Assembly (NCBI GenBank): GCA_963839535.1
Contig: CAWIVF010000006.1
Coordinates: 248,001-312,000 of the forward strand
Reading direction: 5' to 3'
Length of the DNA stretch: 64,000 nt
Source: RHKX01 sp963839535
GTDB taxonomy: Bacteria; Actinomycetota; Thermoleophilia; Solirubrobacterales; 70-9
Part shown: piece by piece, positions 10,644 to 19,093 of the stretch
Layout: every line of letters starts with the position of its first letter
How positions within the stretch are numbered: position 1 is the first letter of the stretch
The notes under the pieces: generated by a model
The model's database searches: none
What the model was told of the DNA's origin: nothing
Seen by the model: the letters and a program-made list of their open reading frames with translations, nothing else
Made by a program: the position numbers and the translations under genes

Positions 10644-11114
10644 CTACTCCTCCTCGTCGCTTGCAGCCGCATCCGTGCCGCGCTCGATCGCGGCGATCTT
10701 GCTCACGCGGCGGGCGTGGCGGCCGCCGTCGAAGTCGGTGTCCAGGAAGCGCTCGATGATCGGGTCGGCGTCGGCGGCGCTGAGGCGCTGGCCGGAGAGG
10801 GTGAGGACGTTCGCGTCGTTGTGGCGCCGGCTCATCTCGGCCTCCTCGGCGTCGTGCGCGTTGACCGCGCGGACCCCGTCGACCTTGTTGGCGACGATCG
10901 AGACCCCGACGCCGGAGCCGCAGACGATCACCGCGCGCTCGGCCGTCCCGTCGCCGACCATCTGCGCGGCGGCGGCGGCGAAGTCGGGGTAGTCGACCGA
11001 CTCGGACGAGTCCGTCCCGACGTCGATCAGCTCATGCCCGTGATCGCGCAGCGCGGGCGCCACGGCGCTCTTCAGCTCGTAGCCGGCATGGTCGGATCCG
11101 ATCGCGATCTTCAC
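10644..11114 (-). CDS. rpiB: Ribose-5-phosphate isomerase B
   Basis: Non-oxidative pentose-phosphate pathway isomerase of the RpiB/LacAB fold. Starts at GTG (complement of 11112-11114): VKIAIGSDHAGYELK. The anion-binding motif GSGVGVSIVANKV carries Ser rather than the catalytic Cys of E. coli RpiB, placing it with the actinobacterial type. 156 residues, with the short acidic end TDAAASDEEE. Directly upstream of glyA. Confidence 0.92.
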   Translation of the reverse strand: MKIAIGSDHAGYELKSAVAPALRDHGHELIDVGTDSSESVDYPDFAAAAAQMVGDGTAERAVIVCGSGVGVSIVANKVDGVRAVNAHDAEEAEMSRRHNDANVLTLSGQRLSAADADPIIERFLDTDFDGGRHARRVSKIAAIERGTDAAASDEEE

Positions 11115-11257
11115 CTGGCGAGGGTAGCAACGGCCCCGGTGGCGGCCGGGGCGCGGATTCCCGCAGATTGCGGGGGTCAGGGGGCTGTCGCCCCGGCCCA
11201 CCCACGGAAGGCGGACGTCGTTGGGCTGATGAGTGAGGAGGTGGCCCGAACGGCGGG

Positions 11258-11301
11258 CCATTGGTCCCTTTGCGACGCAATGCGTCGTAAAAGCGCCAAT
11301 G
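11258..11301. repeat. Hairpin-forming palindromic element (copy A)
   Basis: CATTGG at 11259-11264 pairs with CCAATG at 11296-11301, and inside lies CGACGCA-A-TGCGTCG (11273-11287), giving a long imperfect hairpin. It starts three bases after the tsaC stop (minus strand), so it may end that transcript. Aligned without gaps it matches about 28 of 40 positions with the element at 52349-52388, with compensating changes in the stem. The preceding region 11155-11250 also has small hairpins (CCCGCA-GAT-TGCGGG). Confidence 0.5.
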
Positions 11302-11303
11302 AC

Positions 11304-11937
11304 TCAGGTCGCGGACAGGCGGGTCTCGATCTCGGCGCGATTCAGTGCGCCCTCGCGGAGGATTCGCCACGCTCCCGGTGTCGTCGATCTCGGTGACGTC
11401 GATGACGGTCGACGGGCTGCCGGCCAGCGCGCCGCCGTCGATCGCCAGGTCCGCGGCCTCGACGACGCCCGGATCGAGGGCGGTGAACTCCGACGCCGGC
11501 GGCTCGCCCGAGCGGTTCGCGCTCGTCTGGAAGAGGACGACACCCGCCCCGGCGAGCGGGCCGCCGATCAGGCGCACCCCGAGCCGCTCGGGATCCTCGC
11601 GGCAGGCGAGCGGGTAGCGGCGCTCCGGGTTGGCGATCACGAGGGTCACCGGGCCGGGCAGGAGCGCCCCGGCAACGGCGCGCGTCCGCTCGCCCATCAT
11701 CCCGACCAGCTCGCGCATGATCAGCGGCGAGAGGTACATGACCGCCGACGGCTTGCCGTCGTCGCGCCCCTTGATCTCGTGGATCCGGGCGATCGCGGCG
11801 GCCGAGAGCGGGTCGCAGGCGAGCCCGTAGAGCCCGTCGGCCGGGAAGACGGCGACGCCGCCGGAATGGATGCAGCGCTCGAGCGCCGCGCGTGCGGCCG
11901 GCGCCCCGTCGCGCTCGATCGAGACGACCTCGCCCAT
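11304..11937 (-). CDS. tsaC: Threonylcarbamoyl-AMP synthase (YrdC/Sua5 family), frameshifted
   Basis: Makes threonylcarbamoyl-AMP for t6A37 modification of ANN-decoding tRNAs. Recognised by FPADGLYGLACDP, the KGRDDGKP motif (KxR...P), LLPGPVTLV and TSANRSGEPP. The frame breaks near 11372: one inserted A separates DDTG from AWRILREGALNRAEIETRLSAT, after which TGA at 11304 ends the gene. About 211 residues. Its start overlaps nothing but lies one base from the prmC stop; the gene order prfA-prmC-tsaC is conserved. Confidence 0.88.
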
Positions 11938-11938
11938 C

Positions 11939-12799
11939 TCAGCCGCCGATCACGACCCGGTCGATGCCGGCCAGGTCGGCGCGGATCGAGGCCGGGCCGA
12001 GCCCGGCCGCCTCGACCAGCGGCGGCGACCTCGGCGGCCTGCCCCTCCCCCACCTCGAGCGCGATCGCCCCGGCGGAGAGGCCCGCCTGCGCCGGCCCGG
12101 AGCCGGGCGCGAACGCGGCCAGCAGGCCGCGGATCGGATCGAGCCCGTCGTCGCCGCCGAGCAGCGCCTCGCGCGGCTCGTGCTTCGTCAGCTCGGGCTC
12201 GAGGGTCGTCCAGTCCGCGTCGCGGACGTAGGGCAGGTTGGCGAGGACGAGGTCGAATCGGCCGCGGCGTCGGGAGCGAGCCGAGCTCGAAGCTCACGCG
12301 GTCCCTCGAGCCCGAGCGCGGCAGCGTTCTCCCGCGCCAGGGCCAGCGCGCCCGGTGAGGTGTCGACGGCGACGACCTCCGCCTCCGGCAGCTCATCGGC
12401 GACGGCCAGTGCGATCGCGCCCGAGCCGGTGCCGACGTCGAGCACACTCGTAGGTCGGCGCTCCAGAGCAACCTCGACCAGCAGCTCGGTCTCGGGCCGC
12501 GGGATCAGGCCGCGCCGGTCGCAGATCAGCTCGATGTTGCGGAAGCCCTTGCGGCCGAGGATGTAGGCGACCGGCTCGCGGACCACGCGACGCCGGACCA
12601 TCGCGCCGAAGGTCCGGGCCTCAGCGGCGCTCACGGCGGCATCTGGGTCGGCGGCGAGCGCCGCTCGGTCGCGGCCGGTGGCCTCCGCGAGCAGCAGCTC
12701 GGCGTCGAGCCGCGGCGAGTCGACGCGCGCGGCGCGCAGGGCGTCGGTCGCCGCCCCCAGCGCCTCGGCGACGGTGCCGGCAGCCGAACCGGCCGCCAT
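11939..12799 (-). CDS. prmC: Peptide chain release factor N5-glutamine methyltransferase (two frameshifts)
   Basis: Methylates the Gln of the GGQ motif in release factors. The first ~165 residues are clean and include REPVAYILGRKGFRN, LIPRPETELLVE and the SAM motif VLDVGTGSGAIALAVA. Near 12285 and again near 12010 the frame changes; reading across gives LVLANLPYVRDADW (the NPPY-type motif as NLPY) and an end ADLAGIDRVVIGG with TGA at 11939-11941. About 285 residues. The start is two bases after the prfA stop. Confidence 0.87.
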
Positions 12800-12800
12800 C

Positions 12801-13873
12801 TCAGCCCGCTCCGGCGGCCTGGGCCTCGAGCTTGCGCCGCTTCTCCTCGCCCGAGAGGGCGTCGGTGAACTCGCTCAGGTCGCCGGCGAGGATCTCCTCG
12901 AGCGCGTGGCTGGTCAGCTTGATCCGGTGGTCGGTGACGCGACCCTGCGGGTAGTTGTAGGTGCGGACCTTCTCGGAGCGCTCGCCGGTCCCGACCTGGG
13001 AGCGCCGCTCGGCCGAGATCTCGGCCTGCTGGTCGGCGATCGCCTTCTCGAGCAGGCGCGCGCGCAGCACCCGCATCGCCTTGTCGCGGTTCTGCAGCTG
13101 CGACTTCTCGTCCTGCATCGAGACGACGATCCCGCTCGGCTTGTGGGTGATCCGGACCGCCGAGTCGGTCGTGTTGACGGACTGGCCGCCGGGCCCGGAG
13201 GAGCGGTAGACGTCGACCTGGAGGTCGTTGGGGTCGACCGCGACGTCGACCTCCTCGGCCTCCGGCAGGATCGCCACGGTGGCGGTGGACGTGTGGATCC
13301 GGCCCTGCGACTCCGTCTTCGGCACCCGCTGGACCCGATGGGTCCCGCCCTCGTACTTGAACACGGAGTAGGCGCCGCGACCCTTGATCGCGAAGGTGAC
13401 CTCCTTGAAGCCGCCGACCTCGGCCGGGCTCTGGGAGAGGACCTCGGTGGTGAAGCCGCGCTCCTCGGCGTAGCGCGTGAGCATCTTGTAGAGGTCGCCG
13501 GCGAAGAGGGCGGCCTCGTCGCCACCCGCGCCGCCGCGGATCTCGACCAGCACGTTCTTGTCGTCGTTGGGATCGCTCTCGACCATCGCCAGGCGGATCC
13601 CCTCGGCGAGCTCCTCGAGCCGCGCGGGAGCCTCGTTGACGACCGCGCGCATCTCCCGTCCTCCTCCTCGGCGTCGAGCAGCTCGCGGGCGCTCTCGAGG
13701 TCGTCCTTGAGCGTGCGCCACTCGCGGGCGAGCCCGTGGGCCTCCTCGAGCTCGCTGTACTCGCGTCCGACCGCGGCGTAGCGCTCCCGGTCGGAGATCA
13801 CCGCGGGATCGGACATCTGGGCCTCGAGCCGCGCGAAGCGGTCCTCGATCTGGCTGACGAGCTGCTCGATCAC
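12801..13873 (-). CDS. prfA: Peptide chain release factor 1 (frameshifted)
   Basis: Recognises UAA/UAG at the ribosome and triggers peptide release. Starts MIEQLVSQIEDRFARLEAQM; contains GGAGGDEAALFAGDLY, VYRSSGPGGQSVNTTDSAVR (the catalytic GGQ) and the C-terminal YNYPQGRVTDHR. One shift near 13655 separates LLDAEEED from EMRAVVNEAP. The decoding tripeptide region lies in HRVQRVPKTESQGR. About 356 residues, normal for RF1. Lies between rpmE and prmC. Confidence 0.93.
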
Positions 13874-13924
13874 TCCGCTGATACTGACGCCTGGCCCCGG
13901 GTCGGGCTAGGCATCAGGAGAACG

Positions 13925-14131
13925 TCAGCTGCCGCTCTTCGCAGCTCGGCGGCGGAATCTTTCGACCCGGCCGCCGGTGTCGACCAGCTTCTGCTTGCCG
14001 GTGTAGAACGGGTGGCAGGCGGAGCAGATCTCCACGCGGATCTCTGACTTGGTGGAGCGGGTCTCAAACTCGTTGCCGCAGGAGCAGTGCACGTGCGAGA
14101 GCGTGTATTCGGGGTGGATCTCAGTCTTCAT
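13925..14131 (-). CDS. rpmE: 50S ribosomal protein bL31, zinc-binding type
   Basis: Small ribosomal protein bridging subunits. Start taken at MKTEIHPEY (14131), the conserved bL31 beginning, rather than the in-frame start three codons earlier. The Cys-containing motifs HCSCGNEF and EICSACHPFYTG identify the zinc-binding (C+) paralogue. 68 residues. It lies about 50 bases upstream of prfA, the usual actinobacterial arrangement. Confidence 0.95.
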   Translation of the reverse strand: MKTEIHPEYTLSHVHCSCGNEFETRSTKSEIRVEICSACHPFYTGKQKLVDTGGRVERFRRRAAKSGS

Positions 14132-14142
14132 CTCGACCAATC

Positions 14143-16311
14143 TTAGAGAGGCTGTCCAGGCCGGTCCTCGTGCCCGCCCTCATGGAGGCCTCCGGCCGAG
14201 GTCGCGGTGGACGGCCACCAGATCCTGTCGCCTAACAACTCCACGGCCGCGGGGACCATGATCGTGCGGACGATGAAGGTGTCGAGCAGGATCCCGAGCG
14301 CCACCATCAGACCGAGGTCGAACGTGAAGGTGACGGGCAGCGTCATCAGCACCGAGAAGGTGCCGGCGAGGATCACCCCGGCGCTCGTGATCACCGGGCC
14401 GGTGGCGGCGAGAGCGCGCAGCATCCCCTCGCGGGTGCCGTGCGTACGCGCCTCCTCCCGCACCCGGGCCATCAGGAAGATCGTGTAGTCGATCCCGAGC
14501 GCGACGAGGAAGATGAACGCGAACGTGGGGATCGAGGCGTCGAGGCCGGCATCGCCGATCACGAAGCGGATGAACAGCACGGAGATCCCGAGCGTGCAGA
14601 GGAACGAGAGGATCACGCTGAGGATCAGCACGAGCGGCGCGATCAGCGAGCGCAGCAGGATCGCGAGGATCACCCCGATCACGAGCAGCGCCAGCGGCGC
14701 GATCAGCTTCAGGTCCTTGCTGGTCGCCTCGTCGAAGTCGTACTGGATCGCCGATCCACCCCCGACGAGGGCGGTCAGGCCCGGGCCGAGATCGGACACG
14801 CTCTCGCGAATCTCGGGCACGACCCCGAGCGCGCTCTTCGTATAGGGGTCGTTCTCGAGCACGACGTCGACCGAGGCGATCGAGCCGTCGGAGGAGGTCC
14901 TGCCGGTCGGAGTCGCGGACGCGACCCCTTCGACGCCCTCGAGCTGCTCGACCGCGGTGGCCACGTCCGCTTCGCTGACCGCGCCGTCCTCACTCTGCAC
15001 GAGCACCGTGGTCGGCGCCAGCAGGCCCGGTGGGAAGGAGGCCTCGAGCAGCTTGAAGCCCTCGACGCTCTCGACCGACTTCTTGAAGAACGTGGTGGTC
15101 GAGTAGTCGACCTTGTAGGCGAGCAGGCCGAGCGCGCCGGCGACGAAGACGATCGTCGTCATGGCCAGCGCCGCTCCCGGGCGCTGGAGGACCCGATCGC
15201 CGAAGCGCCGCCAGAGCCCCTGGCGGGTCTCGTCGGCATGGGCCGGGTCATAGGCGACCGACTTCCGCCGCGGGGCGAAGCCGAACCGGCCGAAGATCGT
15301 CAGCAGGGCCGGCAGCAGCGTCATCCCGGCGACCATCCCGGCGAAGACGCCGATCGCGGCAACGGGACCGAGCGTGCTCGTGTTGCGGGCGTCGGCCAGC
15401 GCGAGGACGAGCATCGCCAGGGTCACGGTCAGGCCGCTGGCGAGGATCGCGGGGCCGGCTCGCCTGACGGCCCGCGCCATCGCCTCGTGCTTGTCCTCGA
15501 TCGCGCGCAGCTCCTCGCGATATCTCGAGACGAGCAGCAGGCAGTAGTCGGTCCCCACCCCGAACATCAGGACGATCAGGATCGACGTCGAGTTCGACGA
15601 CACCGTGGCCCCGGACTCCGCGTAGAGGTAGATGAAGCCCTGGGCGACCGTGTAGGCGAAGAAGACGACGATCAGCGGGGTCAGCGCGACGAGCACCGCG
15701 CGGTAGATCGCCCCGAGCAGGACCAGCACGAGCAGCACCGTCGCCAGCAGCAGCTTCTTGTCGAGCTCGCCGAAGACCTCCTCCGCGTCGGCGCTGAAGC
15801 CGAGGTCGCCGGTGAGGACGATCTTCATCCCGTCGCTCTCGTCGCCGGTCAGCTCACGGACGTTCTTGCCCCAGTCGGCCGCCTCCGCGAAGTCCGTCGG
15901 CACCTGCAGGACGGTGTAGGCGAGATCCCCGGCGGGGGCGACCAGCACCTTCGGCGAGCCGGGCGCGAAGGGCACGGTCGGCGGCTGGATCAGCGGCAGC
16001 TCCTCCTCCGAGAGCGCGTCGGCGGCCTCGGCGTCGGCGGCGATCTTGGCCTTGTCCGCCGCGGTCAGCCCGCCGTCGCGCTGGTAGACGATCAGCCCCT
16101 GGGTGGTCTCCCCCTCGTCGAACTCCTCGTCGAGGGCGAGGACCACCTTGGTCGACTCGGCGCTCTCCGGCAGGAAGGAGGCGGTGTCGTCCTCGGTCCT
16201 GTCGGCGAGCTTCGCGCCGATCGGCATCATCGCGACGAAGGCGATGATCCAGAGGACCAGGACGACGAATTTCGTCCGGCGGCCGGCGACGAATGATGCA
16301 AGCGATCCCAT
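14143..16311 (-). CDS. MMPL-family RND exporter
   Basis: 722-residue membrane transporter of the MMPL/RND superfamily, proton-driven, typically moving lipids or drugs across the inner membrane. Two-fold topology: span 1 (KFVVLVLWIIAFVAMMPIG), a large extracellular domain, five spans including GVGTDYCLLLVSRYREEL, then a second half with GIDYTIFLMARVREEART; the Asp-Tyr pairs are the expected proton-relay residues. Start MGSLASFVAGRR at 16311. It lies just downstream of a TetR gene. Intact. Confidence 0.9.
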   Translation of the reverse strand: MGSLASFVAGRRTKFVVLVLWIIAFVAMMPIGAKLADRTEDDTASFLPESAESTKVVLALDEEFDEGETTQGLIVYQRDGGLTAADKAKIAADAEAADALSEEELPLIQPPTVPFAPGSPKVLVAPAGDLAYTVLQVPTDFAEAADWGKNVRELTGDESDGMKIVLTGDLGFSADAEEVFGELDKKLLLATVLLVLVLLGAIYRAVLVALTPLIVVFFAYTVAQGFIYLYAESGATVSSNSTSILIVLMFGVGTDYCLLLVSRYREELRAIEDKHEAMARAVRRAGPAILASGLTVTLAMLVLALADARNTSTLGPVAAIGVFAGMVAGMTLLPALLTIFGRFGFAPRRKSVAYDPAHADETRQGLWRRFGDRVLQRPGAALAMTTIVFVAGALGLLAYKVDYSTTTFFKKSVESVEGFKLLEASFPPGLLAPTTVLVQSEDGAVSEADVATAVEQLEGVEGVASATPTGRTSSDGSIASVDVVLENDPYTKSALGVVPEIRESVSDLGPGLTALVGGGSAIQYDFDEATSKDLKLIAPLALLVIGVILAILLRSLIAPLVLILSVILSFLCTLGISVLFIRFVIGDAGLDASIPTFAFIFLVALGIDYTIFLMARVREEARTHGTREGMLRALAATGPVITSAGVILAGTFSVLMTLPVTFTFDLGLMVALGILLDTFIVRTIMVPAAVELLGDRIWWPSTATSAGGLHEGGHEDRPGQPL

Positions 16312-16375
16312 GCGCGAACGGGAAAGGTAATGAGGAGGCCCGACGGGCTGCCGCGCGACCGGAAAAGGCCTGCTC

Positions 16376-16979
16376 TCAGGCCCCTGCCGGAGCGAAGCCC
16401 CTCGAGCAGCGCCCGCAGCACGCCGGCGGTCCGGTCCCGCGCGGCCTCCCCCTCGCTGCTGCGAGCGAGCTGCAGCGCCGCCTCGATCAGCGCCCCGAGG
16501 ATCGCCACCGCCAGCTCCGGCACCGGCAGCTCGCGGATCTGGCCGGCGTCCATCGCCGCCCGCAGCGCCGCCTCGATCAGGCCGAGCCCATAGCGGGCCT
16601 CGACCTCGTGCCATGCCTCCCAGCCCATCACCGCGGGTCCGTCGATCAGCGTGATCCGCTGCACCTCGACGTCGAGGCTGAGGTCGAGGAACGTGTCGAT
16701 CCCCTCGGCGAGGGCGCCGAACGGGTCCTTGCCGGTCAGCCGCTCGAACGGGAAGCTCTCGGTCAGCTCCCGCTCGACCTCCTCGAAGACGGCGGCGAAG
16801 AGGCCGCGCTTGCCCTCGAAGTGGTGATAGAGCGCCCCGCGGGTCACGCCGGCGGCGGCCACGAGGTCCTCCGTGCCGACCGCGTCGTAGCCGCGCGTGG
16901 CGAACAGCTCCCGCCCGGCGCCGATCAGCCGGGCCCGGGTCGCCTCACGGCGCTCGGCCTGGGTCCGCGGGGCGCTCAA
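16376..16979 (-). CDS. TetR-family regulator of the MMPL exporter (C-terminus uncertain)
   Basis: N-terminal HTH AELFATRG-type region reads GRELFATRGYDAVGTEDLV followed by AGVTRGALYHHFEGKRGLF, a textbook TetR DNA-binding helix; the rest is a ligand-binding domain. I start at TTG 16979 because the direct repeats at 17019-17053 must lie outside the gene. In the open frame the end would run 85 bases into the MMPL gene; a one-base shift near 16390 would give a TGA at 16376 and a normal ~200 residues. Likely represses itself, the exporter and the divergent hydrolase. Confidence 0.8.
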
Positions 16980-17018
16980 CGCAGCCCCCGATGAGCCGAG
17001 GCTCGGCCTCTTGCATAC

Positions 17019-17053
17019 ACATTGTCGGTAAATAAGATACATTCTGTCTGTAA
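17019..17053. promoter_or_regulatory. Direct-repeat operator between tetR and hydrolase genes
   Basis: Two similar blocks, ACATTGTCGGTAA (17019-17031) and ACATTCTGTCTGTAA (17039-17053), start 20 bases apart in an AT-rich stretch between divergent genes. This spacing puts them on the same DNA face, as for a TetR protein acting on both promoters. Exact -10 and -35 boxes are not certain; ATAAGATAC nearby may supply a -10. Confidence 0.5.
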
Positions 17054-17104
17054 GCAAGCTACGCGGATGCGGTGCAGGACGCCGCCCGCAGTCGGAGGAC
17101 GATC

Positions 17105-17983
17105 ATGGGCGACCAGGGCGACGGATCAACGAGGCGGCAGGTCAAGCTCTCCGCGGGGACGATCCACTACGAGGAGCAGGGAACCGGCGAGCCGATCGTC
17201 TTCGTCCACGGCTTCGGCGCCAGCGGGCTGCTCTGGCGCGAGACGGCCGCCCGGCTCGCGGCCGATCACCGCTGCATCGTTCCCGACTGGCCCCTCGGCT
17301 CCCACCCCGAGGCGATGAACGCGAACGCGGACCTGACGCCGACGGGCGTCGCCGCCCTGATCTCGGAGTTCATCGCCGAGCTCGGCCTCGAGGACGTGAC
17401 CGTGGTCGGCAACGACTCCGGCGGCGCCGTCACGCAGATCCTCGTCACCGAGAGGCCCGCCGGGATCGGCCGCGTCGTGCTGACCAACTGCGACTGCTTC
17501 GAGAAGTTCCCGCCCGGCCACTTCAAGACGATGGCGCGGCTGCTGCGGGTGCCCGGCGCGGCCTATCTGGCCGCGCAGTCGATGCGCCTGAAGGTCAACC
17601 GCCGCTCGCCCCTTTCATACGGAGCGCTCACCGCCAAGCCGATCGACGACGCGATCCTCCGCGCCTGGACCGAGCCGCAGATCCGCGACGCCGGCGTTCG
17701 CCGCGACGGAGCGAAGTTCTTCAGCTCGGTCCACCCGCGCTACACGCTGGAGGCGGCCGAGAAGCTCCCGAGCCTCTCCATCCCGGGCCTGATCGCCTGG
17801 GGCGACGCGGATCGCTTCTTCACGATCGAGGACGGCAGGCGCCTCGCCGACCTGATCCCGGATTCGAAGCTGGTGCCGATCCCGGGCGGGAAGACGTTCG
17901 TGCCGCTCGACGACCCCGCCGGCGTGGCCGACGCGATCGCCGCCTTCATGGCCGAGAAGCCGCTGGCCGCGGCCGTGGGCTAG
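17105..17983 (+). CDS. Alpha/beta hydrolase with Asp-type nucleophile motif
   Basis: 292 residues. Start at ATG 17105, preceded by GGAGGA. Oxyanion motif VFVHGFGASG; nucleophile elbow VVGNDSGGAV, where the central residue of Sm-x-Nu-x-Sm is Asp, as in haloalkane dehalogenases and epoxide hydrolases, rather than Ser; acid candidate in IAWGDADRFF. The expected terminal His is not obvious: the corresponding region reads PIPGGKTFVPLDDP, with Lys-Thr instead of the common GHF. Divergent from tetR and probably co-regulated with the MMPL exporter. Substrate unknown. Confidence 0.82.
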   Translation: MGDQGDGSTRRQVKLSAGTIHYEEQGTGEPIVFVHGFGASGLLWRETAARLAADHRCIVPDWPLGSHPEAMNANADLTPTGVAALISEFIAELGLEDVTVVGNDSGGAVTQILVTERPAGIGRVVLTNCDCFEKFPPGHFKTMARLLRVPGAAYLAAQSMRLKVNRRSPLSYGALTAKPIDDAILRAWTEPQIRDAGVRRDGAKFFSSVHPRYTLEAAEKLPSLSIPGLIAWGDADRFFTIEDGRRLADLIPDSKLVPIPGGKTFVPLDDPAGVADAIAAFMAEKPLAAAVG

Positions 17984-18294
17984 GGGCGGCCGCGCGGCGC
18001 GATCAGCAGCTCGACGCCGCCGAGCTGGAGGGTGAGCGAGCCGTCGTCGTGATGGATGGCCTCGCGGAAGACCTCGCGGTTGAGGCTGAGGGATCCCGAC
18101 TCCTCTCCCCCGTCGAGGCGGACGAAGATCGCCTCGTTGTCGCTCGGCTCGCCGCCGGTCAGGGAGTAGCCGGCCCGGAGCACGCCGCCGAACGTCGCCA
18201 CGAGGTGCGGGCTGTCCCCGGCGGAGATGACGTGCACCTCCACCCGCTGCCCGACCAGGGCGAGCAGTGCCGAGAGCGCCTCGTCGAATTGCAT
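17980..18294 (-). CDS. Hypothetical protein, about 104 residues
   Basis: Starts MQFDEALSALLALVGQRVEV and ends with a beta-rich region (SLTLQLGGVELLIAPRGRP). Predicted small soluble protein; I do not recognise the family. Its stop overlaps the convergent hydrolase stop by three bases. Codon use is like its neighbours, and the intact frame supports it being real. Confidence 0.65.
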   Translation of the reverse strand: MQFDEALSALLALVGQRVEVHVISAGDSPHLVATFGGVLRAGYSLTGGEPSDNEAIFVRLDGGEESGSLSLNREVFREAIHHDDGSLTLQLGGVELLIAPRGRP

Positions 18295-18339
18295 CGGCCC
18301 ATCTTGCCGAGGAGCCCGGTGCGGGGCTACGCTGGAGCC

Positions 18340-18609
18340 ATGTGCAGAAACATCAGAACACTCCACAATTTCGAGCCGCCCGCGACCGAGGACGAGGTCC
18401 GCGCCGCGGCGCTGCAGTACGTCCGCAAGGTGAGCGGGTCGACCAAGCCCTCCCAGGCGAACGCCGAGGCCTTCGACCAGGCGGTCGAGGAGGTCGCGGA
18501 GATCACCTCGCGGCTGCTGAGCCGGCTGGTGACGAACGCGCCGCCGAAGGACCGCGAGATCGAGGCTGAGAAGCGGCGCGCACGTGCGGCGGAGCGCTAC
18601 GCGGCCTGA
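18340..18609 (+). CDS. DUF2277 family protein
   Basis: 89 residues starting MCRNIRTLHNFEPPAT, the highly conserved opening of DUF2277, and continuing AALQYVRKVSGSTKPSQAN. Function unknown; common in Actinobacteria. Start ATG at 18340 with GGAG a few bases upstream. A strong stem-loop follows the stop within 15 bases. Confidence 0.9.
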   Translation: MCRNIRTLHNFEPPATEDEVRAAALQYVRKVSGSTKPSQANAEAFDQAVEEVAEITSRLLSRLVTNAPPKDREIEAEKRRARAAERYAA

Positions 18610-18622
18610 CCCGGCCCCTGAA

Positions 18623-18656
18623 CGACGAAGGGCCCGCCTAGCGGGCCCGACCGTCG
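18623..18656. terminator. Bidirectional stem-loop terminator
   Basis: GGGCCCGC-CTA-GCGGGCCC (18630-18648) forms an 8-bp GC stem, extended by CGACG (18623-18627) pairing with CGTCG (18652-18656). On the minus strand the stem is followed by TTCGTCGTT. It can stop the DUF2277 transcript and, in the other direction, any transcript from the promoter at 18682-18708. Confidence 0.7.
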
Positions 18657-18681
18657 GAAAGTGAACGCATGTCTGCCTCCC

Positions 18682-18708
18682 CTATCGGCAGGGGTCCGCA
18701 GACCTTTA
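18682..18708 (-). promoter_or_regulatory. Sigma-28 (FliA/WhiG)-type promoter, minus strand
   Basis: On the minus strand: TAAA (complement of 18705-18708), exactly 15 bases, then GCCGATAG (complement of 18682-18689). This matches the sigma-28 consensus TAAA-N15-GCCGATA(A). Transcription would start near 18675 and meet the terminator at 18656-18623, so the product would be only about 50 bases unless there is readthrough. No normal gene lies immediately downstream. Confidence 0.55.
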
Positions 18709-18742
18709 GCCCCGATCAGGGATTTTGTAGAAACGGACAAAG

Positions 18743-19093
18743 ATGGAGATCTGGCACAACCCACGATGCTCGAAGAGCCGCGCCGCGCTGGCGCTGATCG
18801 AGGAGCGAGGCGAGACGCCGACGGTGCGCCGCTACCTCGACGATCCGCCGACGCGGGACGAGCTGGAGCGCACGCTCGACGCGCTCGGCCTGGAGCCCTG
18901 GGACATCGCCCGGCTCGGCGAGAAGCGCGCGAAGGAGCTCGGCCTGCGTGACCTCGAGCGCGACCGCGACGTCTGGATCGGCCTGCTCGCCGACAACCCG
19001 ATCCTGATCGAGCGCCCGATCGTCGTCGCCGACGACGGGAGGGCCGCCCTCGGCCGCCCGATCGAGAGCGTCGTGGACCTGCTCGACCGGTGA
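18743..19093 (+). CDS. ArsC/Spx-family protein (glutaredoxin-type arsenate reductase-like)
   Basis: 116 residues of the ArsC family. The N-terminus MEIWHNPRCSKSRAALALIEE places Cys9 in a CxxS motif, as in glutaredoxin-linked arsenate reductases and Spx-like proteins. RPIVVADDGRAALGRP holds the conserved Arg-Pro region. Could reduce arsenate or be a YfgD-type relative; no arsenic resistance genes are nearby. The stop overlaps the next gene's GTG. Confidence 0.85.
   Translation: MEIWHNPRCSKSRAALALIEERGETPTVRRYLDDPPTRDELERTLDALGLEPWDIARLGEKRAKELGLRDLERDRDVWIGLLADNPILIERPIVVADDGRAALGRPIESVVDLLDR

Noticed and set aside
14440..16296. A 618-codon open frame on the plus strand across the MMPL gene (and similar long frames at 401-1600, 1516-2889, 40756-43332)
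   Set aside because: They lie opposite well-recognised genes, are Arg/Glu/Asp-rich low-information translations and reflect high-GC codon bias on the opposite strand.
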